A stretch of 64,000 nucleotides of DNA from CAYOOP01 sp964405685 (GTDB lineage Bacteria > Pseudomonadota > Alphaproteobacteria > Rickettsiales > SXRF01). Under the pieces are notes generated by a model that was not told the origin of the DNA, ran no database searches, and was given only the letters and a program-made list of their open reading frames with translations. The stretch lies in the NCBI GenBank assembly GCA_964405685.1, contig CAYOOP010000002.1, positions 208,067 through 272,066 of the forward strand, read 5' to 3'. Position numbers and translations under genes: made by a program. Positions 1 through 9,136 of this stretch are shown here, piece after piece. How positions within the stretch are numbered: position 1 is the stretch's first letter; each line of letters opens with the position of its first letter.

Positions 1-729
1 GCGCATCTTGTCGCCGTCAGTTTTACGTTAGCAGATACCGGTGTGGATATGGTACTTACCCTGGCAGGGTATAAGGTAGAACCCCTACCGGGTATCGAAG
101 AACTCTGCAAAAACCTGAACCTTGCGCGTATCTCCGTGCGCACCCCAGACTCCAAACCACAAGTCGCCACCAAACTCGCTAATGTGCAAATGCAACTCGG
201 AAAATACAGCATCGCCATCCCGCCAGACGCCTTTTTACAAGCGACCGCCGAAGGCCAAAAGCGCCTGACAGAAACTGCGATCAACACTACCAAATCCGCC
301 AAGAAAGTCGCAGATCTCTTCTCCGGCATCGGCACCTATAGCTTCCCGCTCAGCGAACACACTCATGTTCATGCCGTAGAAGGCGACACCACGATGATGG
401 GCGGCATCCGCAACAACATCACGCGCCATAGCATCAAAACCTTAACCGTCGAACAACGTGATCTCTTCAAAAACCCCATGACTCCAAAAGATTTGGATGG
501 TTTCGACGCCGCGATCATCAACCCCCCACGCGTCGGCGCCAAAGCGCAAGTCGAGCAATTGGCCGCATCTGGCGTCAACACCATCGTCATGATTTCCTGT
601 AACCCCGCCACCTTCACGCGCGATGCCGCCATATTGAAAAACGCCGGATTTTCCATCAGTTCTGCCTACGGCATCGACCAATTCGTCTGGAGCGCACACC
701 TAGAAATCGTTGCGGTATTTACGCGCTAA
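1..729 (+). CDS. RNA m5U methyltransferase, TrmA/RlmD family, C-terminal part
   Basis: The reading frame is open from the first base, so the gene is cut by the window edge; the first ATG inside it (position 43) is not the true start. The visible 242 codons hold the SAM-binding motif DLFSGIGTYSF, an NPPR motif and the SCNPATF motif whose Cys is the catalytic nucleophile in 5-methyluridine methyltransferases of RNA. The N-terminal half, where TRAM or iron-sulfur Cys motifs would lie, is missing, so rRNA versus tRNA specificity cannot be told. Its stop overlaps the stop of the convergent murU gene by 4 bases. Confidence 0.85.
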   Translation, partial: AHLVAVSFTLADTGVDMVLTLAGYKVEPLPGIEELCKNLNLARISVRTPDSKPQVATKLANVQMQLGKYSIAIPPDAFLQATAEGQKRLTETAINTTKSAKKVADLFSGIGTYSFPLSEHTHVHAVEGDTTMMGGIRNNITRHSIKTLTVEQRDLFKNPMTPKDLDGFDAAIINPPRVGAKAQVEQLAASGVNTIVMISCNPATFTRDAAILKNAGFSISSAYGIDQFVWSAHLEIVAVFTR

Positions 730-1415
730 TACCCCGCTAAAAACACTTCCGCTTTGGCAAGCCCGGCGAGATCACCCACATGCAGCCAGTCGCCATCATG
801 CACTAGCGCATGCACGCGCGAAAGATCGCGGTTATAAAGTACGTTCATAGAAAATTTGCCCTCCGGCGCGCCCTCGAACAATTTCGGTGAAATCATTTGA
901 ATACCGGTGAATACATACGGTGTTTTGGCACCATTGCCACGCACAACATGACCTTCCGGTGCAACATCAAAATCCCCTCCACCTTCGTAGCCAATGGCTT
1001 TATCCACGGGGTGCAACAACAACAGCGCATCCATTTTCTCAGGGTTAAATGCTTGCCGCAAACGCAGCACCGGATGGAGTATTTTTTTAATACAAATCGC
1101 ATCACTGTTAATCGATAAAAATGGCTGATCGCCTAGTAAAGGTAGGGCGTTTGCAATACCGCCGCCGGTTTCTAACGGTTCTTCTTCCCGTGAAATAATC
1201 ACATACGGAGAGGTGCGCCGCGCAACGTGAGATTCGACCATTTGCGCTAAATAGCTAGTATTGATGATCGCAACAGCAAGCCCCGCCTCTTCGACAAAAT
1301 CAAGCGCCCAATCAACCAGCGCGCGGCCTTGCACTTGCACAAGCGGCTTTGGCAAACGCTCGGTGAGTGGGCGCATGCGCAGGCCTAGGCCTGCTGCAAG
1401 AATAATACACTTCAT
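726..1415 (-). CDS. murU: N-acetylmuramate-1-phosphate uridylyltransferase (MurU-like nucleotidyltransferase)
   Basis: A 229-residue sugar nucleotidyltransferase. The N-terminus has the nucleotide-binding signature AAGLGLRMRPLTERLPKP, followed by LSINSDA, which supplies the metal-binding Asp. In the cell-wall recycling route of Pseudomonas and many Alphaproteobacteria, MurU makes UDP-MurNAc from MurNAc-1-phosphate provided by the kinase AmgK. That kinase is encoded directly upstream and overlaps by an ATGA junction, which supports the specific role over a generic mannose-1-phosphate guanylyltransferase. It is the last gene of the iscX-tsaE-amgK-murU unit. Confidence 0.85.
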   Translation of the reverse strand: MKCIILAAGLGLRMRPLTERLPKPLVQVQGRALVDWALDFVEEAGLAVAIINTSYLAQMVESHVARRTSPYVIISREEEPLETGGGIANALPLLGDQPFLSINSDAICIKKILHPVLRLRQAFNPEKMDALLLLHPVDKAIGYEGGGDFDVAPEGHVVRGNGAKTPYVFTGIQMISPKLFEGAPEGKFSMNVLYNRDLSRVHALVHDGDWLHVGDLAGLAKAEVFLAGY

Positions 1416-2395
1416 GCCGCCTCCTTGGTCACACTGCGCCAGGCGGCGGGAATGTTTTGATCAATCCACGTTTTAAGTGGTGCCAAGGCAGGGTGCATTA
1501 AGTCTTGTTCCACATACCCCCACACCCTAGGCAAAAGTGCCAAATAATTTGGCTTACTATCACGTTTCCACAAGCGTACAAAAATGCCTAGAATTTTGAA
1601 ATTCCGTTGTGCACCGAGGAATGCATAAGATGCCAGGAACTCCTCACGCGGCAACTCCGTTTTTTGCAAATAGTATTCAAGCATTTCAGTTTGAATGGAC
1701 TGTGGCACATCCCGCCGTGCATCTTCTAATAGCGATACCAGATCATACGCTGGGGCTCCAAGTAGAGCATCTTGAAAATCAAGCTGACCCACGGCTTTGA
1801 CACCTTTGCGTTCTAACCACATCAAATTACTCACGTGATAATCCCGGTGGACAAATTGCGTGGTGGCTTGCGGATAGCGTTCAAACAACTCCTGCCACAG
1901 GATCAGAAATTCTTCTGCGAGCTTGGAGCCCGATGCAACCGGTGCCACGCTTGGAATATACCATTCTGCAAAAAGCGCTACTTCACGCTTCAGCACATCG
2001 ATAGTATACGGGGGGAGGGTATCTATCGTTTTTTGGTTCCACTCCACCAAAACATCCACCGCCGTACGGTAAAGTTCACGTTCAAGTACCGGGTTTTGCA
2101 TATCTGCGATGAACAATTTGTCGCCAAAGTCCTCAAGCAACAACAGACCTTGTTCTGCGTCCTTTGCTAGAATTTTTGGCGCACTGTAACCCGCTTTTAG
2201 TAATGCTTCTGCCACGCGTATATACGGTCGCACATCTTCTTTTCCTGGCGGTGCATCCATAAGCACATAGGTTTTGCCTGCGGCTTGCACACGCTGATAG
2301 CTACGAAACGAAGCATCGCCAGATACCGGGGTGAGGGTATATTTTCCAAGCTGAGCAGCCTTTAAAAATGCCTCAATCTGCTCCGCGCGATTCAT
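1412..2395 (-). CDS. amgK: Anomeric MurNAc/GlcNAc kinase (AmgK-like, aminoglycoside phosphotransferase fold)
   Basis: A 327-residue APH-fold kinase. Visible motifs are the catalytic loop VHRDYHVSNLM and the metal-binding QLDFQDALLGAPAYDL. In the MurNAc recycling pathway it phosphorylates the anomeric carbon of free MurNAc for MurU, encoded next. I chose the ATG at 2395 because it overlaps the tsaE stop as ATGA and is preceded by a good ribosome-binding site (GGAGG, about 4 bases away). The frame could begin at 2413, but that would bury 19 bases in tsaE. Family membership is sure; the substrate is inferred from the pairing with murU. Confidence 0.85.
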   Translation of the reverse strand: MNRAEQIEAFLKAAQLGKYTLTPVSGDASFRSYQRVQAAGKTYVLMDAPPGKEDVRPYIRVAEALLKAGYSAPKILAKDAEQGLLLLEDFGDKLFIADMQNPVLERELYRTAVDVLVEWNQKTIDTLPPYTIDVLKREVALFAEWYIPSVAPVASGSKLAEEFLILWQELFERYPQATTQFVHRDYHVSNLMWLERKGVKAVGQLDFQDALLGAPAYDLVSLLEDARRDVPQSIQTEMLEYYLQKTELPREEFLASYAFLGAQRNFKILGIFVRLWKRDSKPNYLALLPRVWGYVEQDLMHPALAPLKTWIDQNIPAAWRSVTKEAA

Positions 2396-2856
2396 CAATC
2401 CTCCAACCGGCACATCCAGCTAACACTGCCGCTGGCGTTGATCTCGCGCGTGTCGATCGCATCGGTGGCTTTGATATCAATATCAAGCCGGTTTTTAGGC
2501 AACCAGTCCTTGGCGATATCCGCCCATTCAATGATGACGATGGCATTGTCCCACGCATCTTCCAACCCAATCCCCCAAACTTCCTCCGGCGATTTTAGGC
2601 GGTAAAGGTCGACATGCCACAGAGGGCAGGTGCTATCATTAGGCAATTGTGCCTCATAGATATTCATAAGTGCAAAGCTAGGACTAGAAACCGAGGACAA
2701 ATTAGGCACCAGCGCGTGAATAATTCCCCGCGCAAAGGTCGTTTTGCCCATGCCGAGATCCCCGCCCAGCGTAATCACATCGCCTTTTTGCGCCAAACCG
2801 GCAATAAGCCCGCCGATATTTTGGGTTTCATGCGGTGAACTTGTAACCCACTTCAT
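2395..2856 (-). CDS. tsaE: tRNA threonylcarbamoyladenosine biosynthesis ATPase TsaE
   Basis: A 153-residue P-loop protein with Walker A GGDLGMGKTTFARG at about residues 31-44, the SPSF/ALMN switch region and WHVDLYRL, all typical of TsaE. TsaE is the ATPase partner of TsaB-TsaD in making t6A37 of ANN-decoding tRNAs in the cytoplasm. It lies just after iscX (stop and start codons adjacent) and overlaps amgK, a gene order common in Alphaproteobacteria. Length is normal for the family. Confidence 0.95.
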   Translation of the reverse strand: MKWVTSSPHETQNIGGLIAGLAQKGDVITLGGDLGMGKTTFARGIIHALVPNLSSVSSPSFALMNIYEAQLPNDSTCPLWHVDLYRLKSPEEVWGIGLEDAWDNAIVIIEWADIAKDWLPKNRLDIDIKATDAIDTREINASGSVSWMCRLED

Positions 2857-3051
2857 TTAGTTGCGCTCCTCAATCCATGCTTGTTGAATGGCCTCTAAAA
2901 TCTTCTCATTACACCCGTTTGGATCTCCCACAAACCCAGGCAAACCAAGCACCCACTGGCGCAAGTCGGTAAACCGTAAGTTAACATTATCAACCTCCGG
3001 ATGTACCTCCTCCAGTGCTATCGCTATATCGTATACGTCCGTCCAGCGCAT
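2857..3051 (-). CDS. iscX: Fe-S assembly protein IscX
   Basis: A 64-residue acidic protein. MRWTDVYDIAIALEEVHPEVD at the start, RFTDLRQW in the middle and NEKILEAIQQAW at the end match IscX (YfhJ), which binds IscS and iron and tunes iron-sulfur cluster assembly. No isc operon is in the window; here the gene heads the tsaE-amgK-murU unit, directly abutting tsaE. It is divergent from cheY. Confidence 0.92.
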   Translation of the reverse strand: MRWTDVYDIAIALEEVHPEVDNVNLRFTDLRQWVLGLPGFVGDPNGCNEKILEAIQQAWIEERN

Positions 3052-3164
3052 AATCTTATTTAAGACCTTATTTTAACGAAGATTTAAGGGTATTCCTGTA
3101 AATCTTTATAGTGAAAACACATTACTTGGCAACCCCAACTTAGAAGTCTATAAAGCCCTTTATT

Positions 3165-3551
3165 ATGCCCATAGATAAACACATACCGATCTTGATCGTT
3201 GACGACTATAATACCATGCGCCGCATTGTGCGCAATCTGCTCAAACAGCTTGGTTTCGAAAATGCCGATGAAGCGGCAGATGGCACCGAGGCATTCAAAA
3301 AAATGCAGGAAAAGACGTATGGCCTCATCGTCTCTGACTGGAACATGCAACCGATGAGTGGGTTGGATTTGTTGAAATTGGTGCGCGCCGACGAAAAGCT
3401 CCGCGCCACGCCGTTCATCATGATTACAGCCGAAAGCAAGCCCGAAAACGTAATGATTGCCAAACAAGCCGGCGTCAGCAACTATATCGTCAAACCGTTT
3501 AACGCCGAAACGCTGAAACAAAAAATGACCAGCGTGTTTGGACCCTTCTAA
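3165..3551 (+). CDS. cheY: Chemotaxis response regulator CheY
   Basis: A 128-residue single-domain receiver. Acidic pocket Asp13 and Asp14, phospho-acceptor Asp58 in VSDWNM, the Thr in MITAES and Lys in YIVKPFN are all present. Single receivers of this type bind the flagellar switch. It is followed after 15 bases by cheZ, which makes the CheY assignment firm. No other chemotaxis or flagellar genes are in the window. Confidence 0.93.
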   Translation: MPIDKHIPILIVDDYNTMRRIVRNLLKQLGFENADEAADGTEAFKKMQEKTYGLIVSDWNMQPMSGLDLLKLVRADEKLRATPFIMITAESKPENVMIAKQAGVSNYIVKPFNAETLKQKMTSVFGPF

Positions 3552-3566
3552 ACCACAGGAGCGCAC

Positions 3567-4202
3567 ATGACGAACCAAGCCAATCTCGGTAGCCTGTTGC
3601 TCAACGGTTTGATTGACCTGCGCCAACAAAAAAACACGTTGTCGATGGAAGATGTCGGCGAGTTGTTTGAAAAAATGGCCTCCACCATTCAAGGCAGCGA
3701 CACGGATGATATGATCCGCACCGAAATCAAACGCATGGCTGAATATATCGACCAGGCCAAGCAAGAAATCATGGATATGCGCGCCGAAGGTGATTCAGAA
3801 AAACATATCAGCAGCGCCTCCGTACAGCTCGATGCCGTGATCAAAGCCACCGAAGAAGCCAGCAACACCATCATGGACGCGGCGGACCAAATTCAAACAG
3901 CAGCGGCCGGCGTCGGCGGCGAAAAAGAACAGCAGATCATGGATGCGAGCATGAAAATCTATGAAGCCTGCAACTTCCAGGATCTAACCGGCCAGCGCAT
4001 CAACAAAGTCATCGGCATGATCAACGTGCTCGATGAAAAAATTCACCGCCTCGTCTCCCTCTTCAGCCAAGAAGGCAGCACCGCTCCCGCTCCAAAATCC
4101 AACGTCATCAAAGGCACCTTTAGCGATAAAGATCTGATGAACGGCCCACAGCTGAATCAGCCCACCCAGGCTGATATTGATGCGCTGTTTGGGAAGAGCT
4201 AA
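3567..4202 (+). CDS. cheZ: CheY-P phosphatase CheZ
   Basis: A 211-residue, mostly helical protein with the CheZ active-site motif QDLTGQRINKVIGMI, where Gln143 is the expected catalytic residue, and a C-terminal tail ending in ADIDALFGKS of the kind that binds CheY-P. CheZ dephosphorylates CheY-P at the cell pole. CheZ is less usual in Alphaproteobacteria, where phosphate sinks are more common. An AGGAGC ribosome-binding site precedes the ATG. Its stop overlaps by 4 bases with the convergent unknown gene. Confidence 0.92.
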   Translation: MTNQANLGSLLLNGLIDLRQQKNTLSMEDVGELFEKMASTIQGSDTDDMIRTEIKRMAEYIDQAKQEIMDMRAEGDSEKHISSASVQLDAVIKATEEASNTIMDAADQIQTAAAGVGGEKEQQIMDASMKIYEACNFQDLTGQRINKVIGMINVLDEKIHRLVSLFSQEGSTAPAPKSNVIKGTFSDKDLMNGPQLNQPTQADIDALFGKS

Positions 4203-5749
4203 GGTATCCTTTTAGCAACCGGGTTACCCACATTCTTTATTACCGATACATCTAGAGTAGCCGTCGGTGGTGGTGTGCGTGCTTCCACTGCAGCCTTTTC
4301 TAAAAGATCGCAGGCAAGCTCGGATAAAACTTTTTTATGGCTCTCCCTGGCATCATTTTGCGCTTTAATATTGCTATAATTTTCCTTCGCCGTACCCGCC
4401 AGTTTCCATACTTTCTGGTCTTCCATTGCACGATCAAGAAGCGCCTCTAATGCATCATAAGCAATATCCTCTCTTTCTTGGCGTTTTGTTTTATTTTCCT
4501 CCTTGTGTTCTTTCCAAAATGATTGATCTACAATTGCTTTTAGCGTTTCATCTAATTTTGAAGACGTAATCACACCAAGGCTCTCAACCAACAATGCCAA
4601 TTGCGTTGCTGAAGAAATTGCTCTTTCATTTTCATACTGATTATTAGGATCATTGCCGCTAATGACCTCAAGCAAGCCGTTTTCAGGCAACTCTCCTTTA
4701 CTACTTCTAAGTTTGCTTTTGATATGCCTTCCTCTCTTTAAAGCAATGACATGCTCTGGCGGCTCTCCTGGTTGCGCCCATTCATGAATTCGTCTCGCAC
4801 ATTCAAGAACTCTATGGCGCTCCTCACGCTGCTTACTACTTTCTTCGCGCATGGTGCCCCTGGGATTCTGGCCTTGGCTATCAGCCCAAGCTTGGCCAGC
4901 TATAACCGCTCTGGTTATGAGCAATATTTCTAATGGGTGAGCATGAATCATGCTTAGTAAATGATTGAGGGAGGATTCTATGCTTTCGTGAACCAAAAAG
5001 AATTTGTCGGAAGCTCTTTTAGTTGCAGCTATTTCTGTTGATGTCTTTGGGCAGTAATTCTTTCCCTGCAATAAATATGCAATCACATCTTTTCCATAAT
5101 ATCTTTCAGATTCCGTCACACCCCCATTACCAAACTTAAATATGGAGTGATTATCCATTACCTTGAATAAGGCGACGGATAATGGATTTTCTTCATCTAA
5201 TTTACTTTTCCAATAGAGCTGAATATCTCTGCCATCTTCTTTTTTTGAAGCAGCGGCCGCTTTATGTATTTTTGGTTTTCCTAACGTAGCGCATTCCTTG
5301 ATATACTGATGGCCCAATTCTAGAAAGTTTTCGCGGCTAATATTTATATCCCTGTCCACAAGGGTACTGTGCTCTTTTAATAATTCTCCGTCATAGTTAG
5401 CCGGTGGAAGGAGATATGATCTTACAAAAAAATCAAGGTCTTTCTCGGTTACTAAGCGCGAGCCTTGCAAAATTTCCTGAATATAAGGTTTGGGCGTCTG
5501 ATCGGGACCTGCAGACTCAATCACGGGGCGCTCACTGCCAGCAAACGCAATTACAATATCTTCCCCTTCGGGTCGGGTTGCATTGTATTTACTTCTCAAA
5601 CTCGGCTGCATCTTTCTGCGTATGTTAATATGTTTATCGCGCAAACCAGAATCTTCGAATATTTTCAATAAATGAATGAAGCCGTGATCTTTAAGGGTTT
5701 CATCGACGACCCGATTGGATCGTCTATGCATTAGTTTAAGACCATCCAT
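4199..5749 (-). CDS. Unknown 516-residue cytoplasmic protein
   Basis: I do not recognise this protein. It is hydrophilic, without signal peptide or clear membrane segment, Lys/Glu-rich in the last third (KEHKEENKTKRQEREDIAYDALEALL), and ends in a Pro/Thr-rich stretch. The start is well set: GGGAGG lies 4 bases before the ATG, and a promoter with a perfect 14-bp palindrome between -35 and -10 lies just upstream (5784-5811). Composition is more AT-rich than the cheYZ genes it faces, which suggests acquisition. It stands alone as a single-gene unit. Confidence 0.75.
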   Translation of the reverse strand: MDGLKLMHRRSNRVVDETLKDHGFIHLLKIFEDSGLRDKHINIRRKMQPSLRSKYNATRPEGEDIVIAFAGSERPVIESAGPDQTPKPYIQEILQGSRLVTEKDLDFFVRSYLLPPANYDGELLKEHSTLVDRDINISRENFLELGHQYIKECATLGKPKIHKAAAASKKEDGRDIQLYWKSKLDEENPLSVALFKVMDNHSIFKFGNGGVTESERYYGKDVIAYLLQGKNYCPKTSTEIAATKRASDKFFLVHESIESSLNHLLSMIHAHPLEILLITRAVIAGQAWADSQGQNPRGTMREESSKQREERHRVLECARRIHEWAQPGEPPEHVIALKRGRHIKSKLRSSKGELPENGLLEVISGNDPNNQYENERAISSATQLALLVESLGVITSSKLDETLKAIVDQSFWKEHKEENKTKRQEREDIAYDALEALLDRAMEDQKVWKLAGTAKENYSNIKAQNDARESHKKVLSELACDLLEKAAVEARTPPPTATLDVSVIKNVGNPVAKRIP

Positions 5750-5783
5750 ACGGCCTCCCGCTTAGATAATGGAGAAGGCTCAT

Positions 5784-5811
5784 ATATTAACATTAGTTAA
5801 CTAATTGTCAA
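5784..5811 (-). promoter_or_regulatory. Sigma-70-type promoter with internal palindromic operator
   Basis: On the minus strand TTGACA (5806-5811) and TAATAT (5784-5789) are 16 bases apart. The spacer contains the perfect palindrome ATTAGTTAACTAAT (5792-5805), placed where a bound repressor would block RNA polymerase. It drives the unknown gene at 4199-5749. Confidence 0.65.
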
Positions 5812-5832
5812 TCTTTAAAATAACTATATAAT

Positions 5833-6984
5833 TCAAGGCCGCAGCGGCGTTAGCACATTCGCTACAATCTTCCCGCAACGCTCGACCGCATCCTCATCGG
5901 TGCCTACACCTTTAGCCTTACGATTGATGTTGGAATCCATTTTCTGCAATTCATCGAAAATGGACTGCGAACTTGCCTGCTGCAATTGCTCGACCGAGGT
6001 GGCCGGGAATTGCAGTTCGCGAATCAGTGCCGTAGCGAGCATAGTATTTGACCCCTTTAGCTCATCCATTTCTTTATCAATCTGTTCGCGGGATCGATCA
6101 ATTTTTAAGTTCCCCTGCGTCACGTAAAACCAATATTGGTAGCGGCATGCGCGCATCCCCACCTCATGCGCCAATTCAACCTGCTTGGCACGGTCCACAG
6201 GCGGCGCTGCCGGCACAGCAGCAAGATCAATGGCCTTGCGTTTAGCTTCCGCCGCACGGCGCATTTCCTGTGCCATCAGGCGAGTTTTTTCATTGGAAGC
6301 GAGTACAAATTGATCCATTGCATCCACGATTTTCTGATAGCCGCCACGAAACGCAACGGTCCGAGCAATGTCACCGGCATTATTGCGCCAGTAGTAATGC
6401 GTACCCGCATCCAGCAGCAACTTCACCGTTTCTATATTGCCTGCACGCGCCGCGTGAAACAGCGGAATTTCGCCATTTCTATCCCGCTGGTCGACATCCG
6501 CGCCGCCGGCAAGCAAGGCTTTCACCACCAATATTCCATCGGCATTCACACGCTTCGCGGCAATTGCCAAGGTGGATTCACCCTTTTCATTCACCGCTTC
6601 CACACGCCCACCTTTTTCAATCAGCGCGGCCACTTCTTCACTGGTACCAAACAAGGATTTATAGACCATGTCCTTATCCAATTTCGGGTTCGGTTGCACG
6701 CGTGGAGGCGGCGCTGGCGGTACTACGGGCAAAGGGGCAGGCGCTTGAGGCATTGTCACAAACCCACCCGCAGGCACATTTATCGTCAGCATAGGCTGAG
6801 CCGCCGGGGAGGGGGCGGTTGGCGAAGCATTGGTTGCAACCAAGGGCGCAGCCTGCGCTTGCATCATCGGCACGGGTGGTGGCAAATACGATTGCCAATC
6901 GACCTTGTGAAACGCCGTGATCGCCTCATGCGGCAGGCTAAACGCGAGAAGAAAAAGCTTGATTAAGAGCATAGCAACACCCAT
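5833..6984 (-). CDS. Secreted ankyrin-repeat protein
   Basis: A 383-residue protein starting with a hydrophobic segment (MLLIKLFLLAFSLPHEA), a probable signal peptide or anchor. A Pro/Ala-rich linker (about residues 30-100) follows, then about three ankyrin repeats (residues 105-225), recognisable by NEKGESTLAIAAK, GADVDQRDRNGEIPLFHAAR and GNIETVKLLLDAG. The C-terminal part is a charged helical region. Likely a periplasmic or exported protein-binding scaffold; no partner is evident. It is divergent from htpG. Confidence 0.8.
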   Translation of the reverse strand: MGVAMLLIKLFLLAFSLPHEAITAFHKVDWQSYLPPPVPMMQAQAAPLVATNASPTAPSPAAQPMLTINVPAGGFVTMPQAPAPLPVVPPAPPPRVQPNPKLDKDMVYKSLFGTSEEVAALIEKGGRVEAVNEKGESTLAIAAKRVNADGILVVKALLAGGADVDQRDRNGEIPLFHAARAGNIETVKLLLDAGTHYYWRNNAGDIARTVAFRGGYQKIVDAMDQFVLASNEKTRLMAQEMRRAAEAKRKAIDLAAVPAAPPVDRAKQVELAHEVGMRACRYQYWFYVTQGNLKIDRSREQIDKEMDELKGSNTMLATALIRELQFPATSVEQLQQASSQSIFDELQKMDSNINRKAKGVGTDEDAVERCGKIVANVLTPLRP

Positions 6985-7021
6985 ATGAACGAATCATGAA
7001 TCTCTATGTTAAGGAAAATCT

Positions 7022-9045
7022 ATGAATAACGCAACCCATCATGCCTTTACCGCCGAAGTTAGTAAAGTCCTGAAAATGATGATCCACTCGGTCTATACGA
7101 ACCGGGATATTTTCCTACGCGAACTCATCTCCAACGCCTCCGATGCCTGCGACAAGCTCCGCTACAACGCACTCACCGAACCTAAGCTGCTAGGGGATGA
7201 TGCCACTCTTGCGATCCGCGTCTCCCTAGACGAAAAAGAAAAAACCATCGCCATTACCGATAATGGCATCGGCATGAGCCGCGAGGAAATGATTGCCAAC
7301 CTCGGCACCATCGCCAAATCCGGCACGCAGGAATTTCTGAGCTCCCTCTCCCATCGGGAGAGGGGAGGCGCAAGCCAGGGTGAGGGCCCTCACCCCAACC
7401 CTCTCCCAGGGGGAGAGGGAGTTGTTTCACAAATCGGCCAGTTTGGCGTTGGCTTTTATTCTGCGTTCATGGTGGCAGATCGCGTCCGCGTCACCTCCTG
7501 CAAAGCCGGTGAGGACAAAGCAAATATTTGGGAATCAGACGGCAACGGCGAATTCACCGTCACCGAAGCCGAAAGCGAATTCCCCCGCGGCACGCGCGTC
7601 GAACTCTTCATCCAACCCGAATCCGAAGCCTACCTCGACACGTTCAAACTCAAACACATCATTCAAACCTATTCCGACCACATCGCCTTTCCCGTCTATC
7701 TCGGTGAAGAACAAATCAGCACCGGCGCTGCCCTGTGGACACGCCCCAAATCTGACATCACCCCCGAACAATACAAAGAATTCTACCACCATGTCGCACA
7801 CCAGCCGGACGAACCCTCACTCACCCTCCACAGCAAAGTCGAAGGCAAGCTGANNNNNNNNNNNNNNNNNNNNNNNNNNNNNNNNNNNNNNNNNNNNNNN
7901 NNNNNNNNNNNNNNNNNNNNNNNNNNNNNNNNNNNNNNNNNNNNNNNNNNNNNCACCAGCCGGACGAACCCTCACTCACCCTCCACAGCAAAGTCGAAGG
8001 CAAGCTGAGCTACACTTGTCTCCTCTTCGTCCCAAGCCTCAAACCCTTCGACCTCTTCCACCCCGACCGCAAACGCCGCGTCAAACTCTATGTCAAACGC
8101 GTCTTCATCACCGACGAGGGTGTCGATCTCATCCCCGCCTATTTGCGTTTCCTCCGCGGTGTCGTGGATTCCGAAGACCTGCCACTCAACATCAGCCGCG
8201 AGACGCTGCAAGCCAACCCCATATTGCCACAAATAAGAGAAGCTATTGCAAAAAAAGTGCTTTCTGAACTGGCCAAAAAGGCAGAAAGCGACGAAGTCAG
8301 TCATCTAACTTTTTGGAATAACTATGGCGCAGTCGTCAAAGAAGGTCTCTGCGAAGCCAGCACCGCGCACGAGCAAATATTAGACATCTGCCGCTTCACC
8401 TCCAGCACAGAAAACCTTCCAACATCTCTTGCCAATTACGTCAGCCGTATGAAGCCCGAACAGGAACATATTTTTTATCTAACCGGCGACAATGCTGACG
8501 CGCTTAAAACCGACCCCAAACTCGCCGGCTTTACCTCCCGCGGGTTGGAAGTCCTGCTGTTTACCGACCACGTCGATGATTTCTGGGTCAACGTCACCCA
8601 AAAATACAAAGGCAAGACCTTCAAATCGATCACCCGTGCCGATATTGATTTAAGTGCGTATGGGGAAGGGGAGAAAAAAACTGAAGCAGAAACACTCGCT
8701 TCCGAAAACGTCGTCGCACTTTTCAAAACCGCCCTCGGCAGTAAAGTGTCAGACGTACGCACCACCAACAAACTCACCGACGTCCCCGCCTGCTTAAGTG
8801 TCCCCGAAGGCGCGATGGACATGCGTTTGGAACGCTTCCTACTCGAACAAAAACAAATCGCCGCCCCAAGCGCCAAAATCCTAGAACTCAACCCCGCGCA
8901 CCCGCTTATCCAACGCATTGAAACCGGTAAGCATCCAGAACTTATCGAACTAGTCTTCAACCAAGCTCGCATTCTAGAAGGCGAACCGCCTGAAAACCCC
9001 GGCGACTTCATCCGCGCGATGAACAGGATCATCATTGCCAATTAG
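7022..9045 (+). CDS. htpG: Chaperone HtpG (Hsp90), interrupted by an artificial assembly gap
   Basis: The N-terminal GHKL ATPase has the helix ELISNASDACDKLRY and ITDNGIGMS, then GQFGVGFYSAFMVADRV; the middle domain has LLFVPS, PFDLF and VVDSEDLPLNISRE; the C-terminal domain ends at 9045. The 100 N at 7854-7953 are flanked by the same 55 bases (7799-7853 and 7954-8008). Removing one copy plus the N (155 bases) restores a single frame of 622 residues, so the gene is very probably intact. A palindromic element at 7343-7420 adds 26 codons between GTQEF and IGQFGVG. HtpG is an ATP-dependent folding chaperone in the cytoplasm. Confidence 0.93.
7343..7420. repeat. GC-rich palindromic element in frame inside htpG
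   Basis: A 78-base element bounded by TCCCTCTCCC and its reverse complement GGGAGAGGGA, with each half also forming its own hairpin. It is read without a stop and encodes HPNPLPGGEG, the well-known translation of such intergenic repeats. It replaces or extends the loop before the IGQFGVG motif of the ATPase domain. Confidence 0.85.
7854..7953. other. Run of 100 N with identical 55-base flanks (assembly gap)
   Basis: Bases 7799-7853 are identical to 7954-8008. This is what a scaffolder leaves when two contigs overlap by 55 bases but were not merged. The true gap is probably zero and the duplicated 55 bases occur once. Confidence 0.9.
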
Positions 9046-9136
9046 CTAACAGAGATCTAGGAAAACCGGCCCTATTTTTAAGCCTTGCAAAAATCAGGGG
9101 GCGCTGTATCTGTGCGGATATGGAGCACTCGCGCAT

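Noticed and set aside
3084..3764. 226-codon open frame antisense to cheY
   Set aside because: It covers cheY and the cheZ start on the other strand and has no family features.
6136..6966. 276-codon open frame antisense to the ankyrin gene
   Set aside because: Arg/His-rich translation with no motif; a shadow of the GC-rich ankyrin gene.
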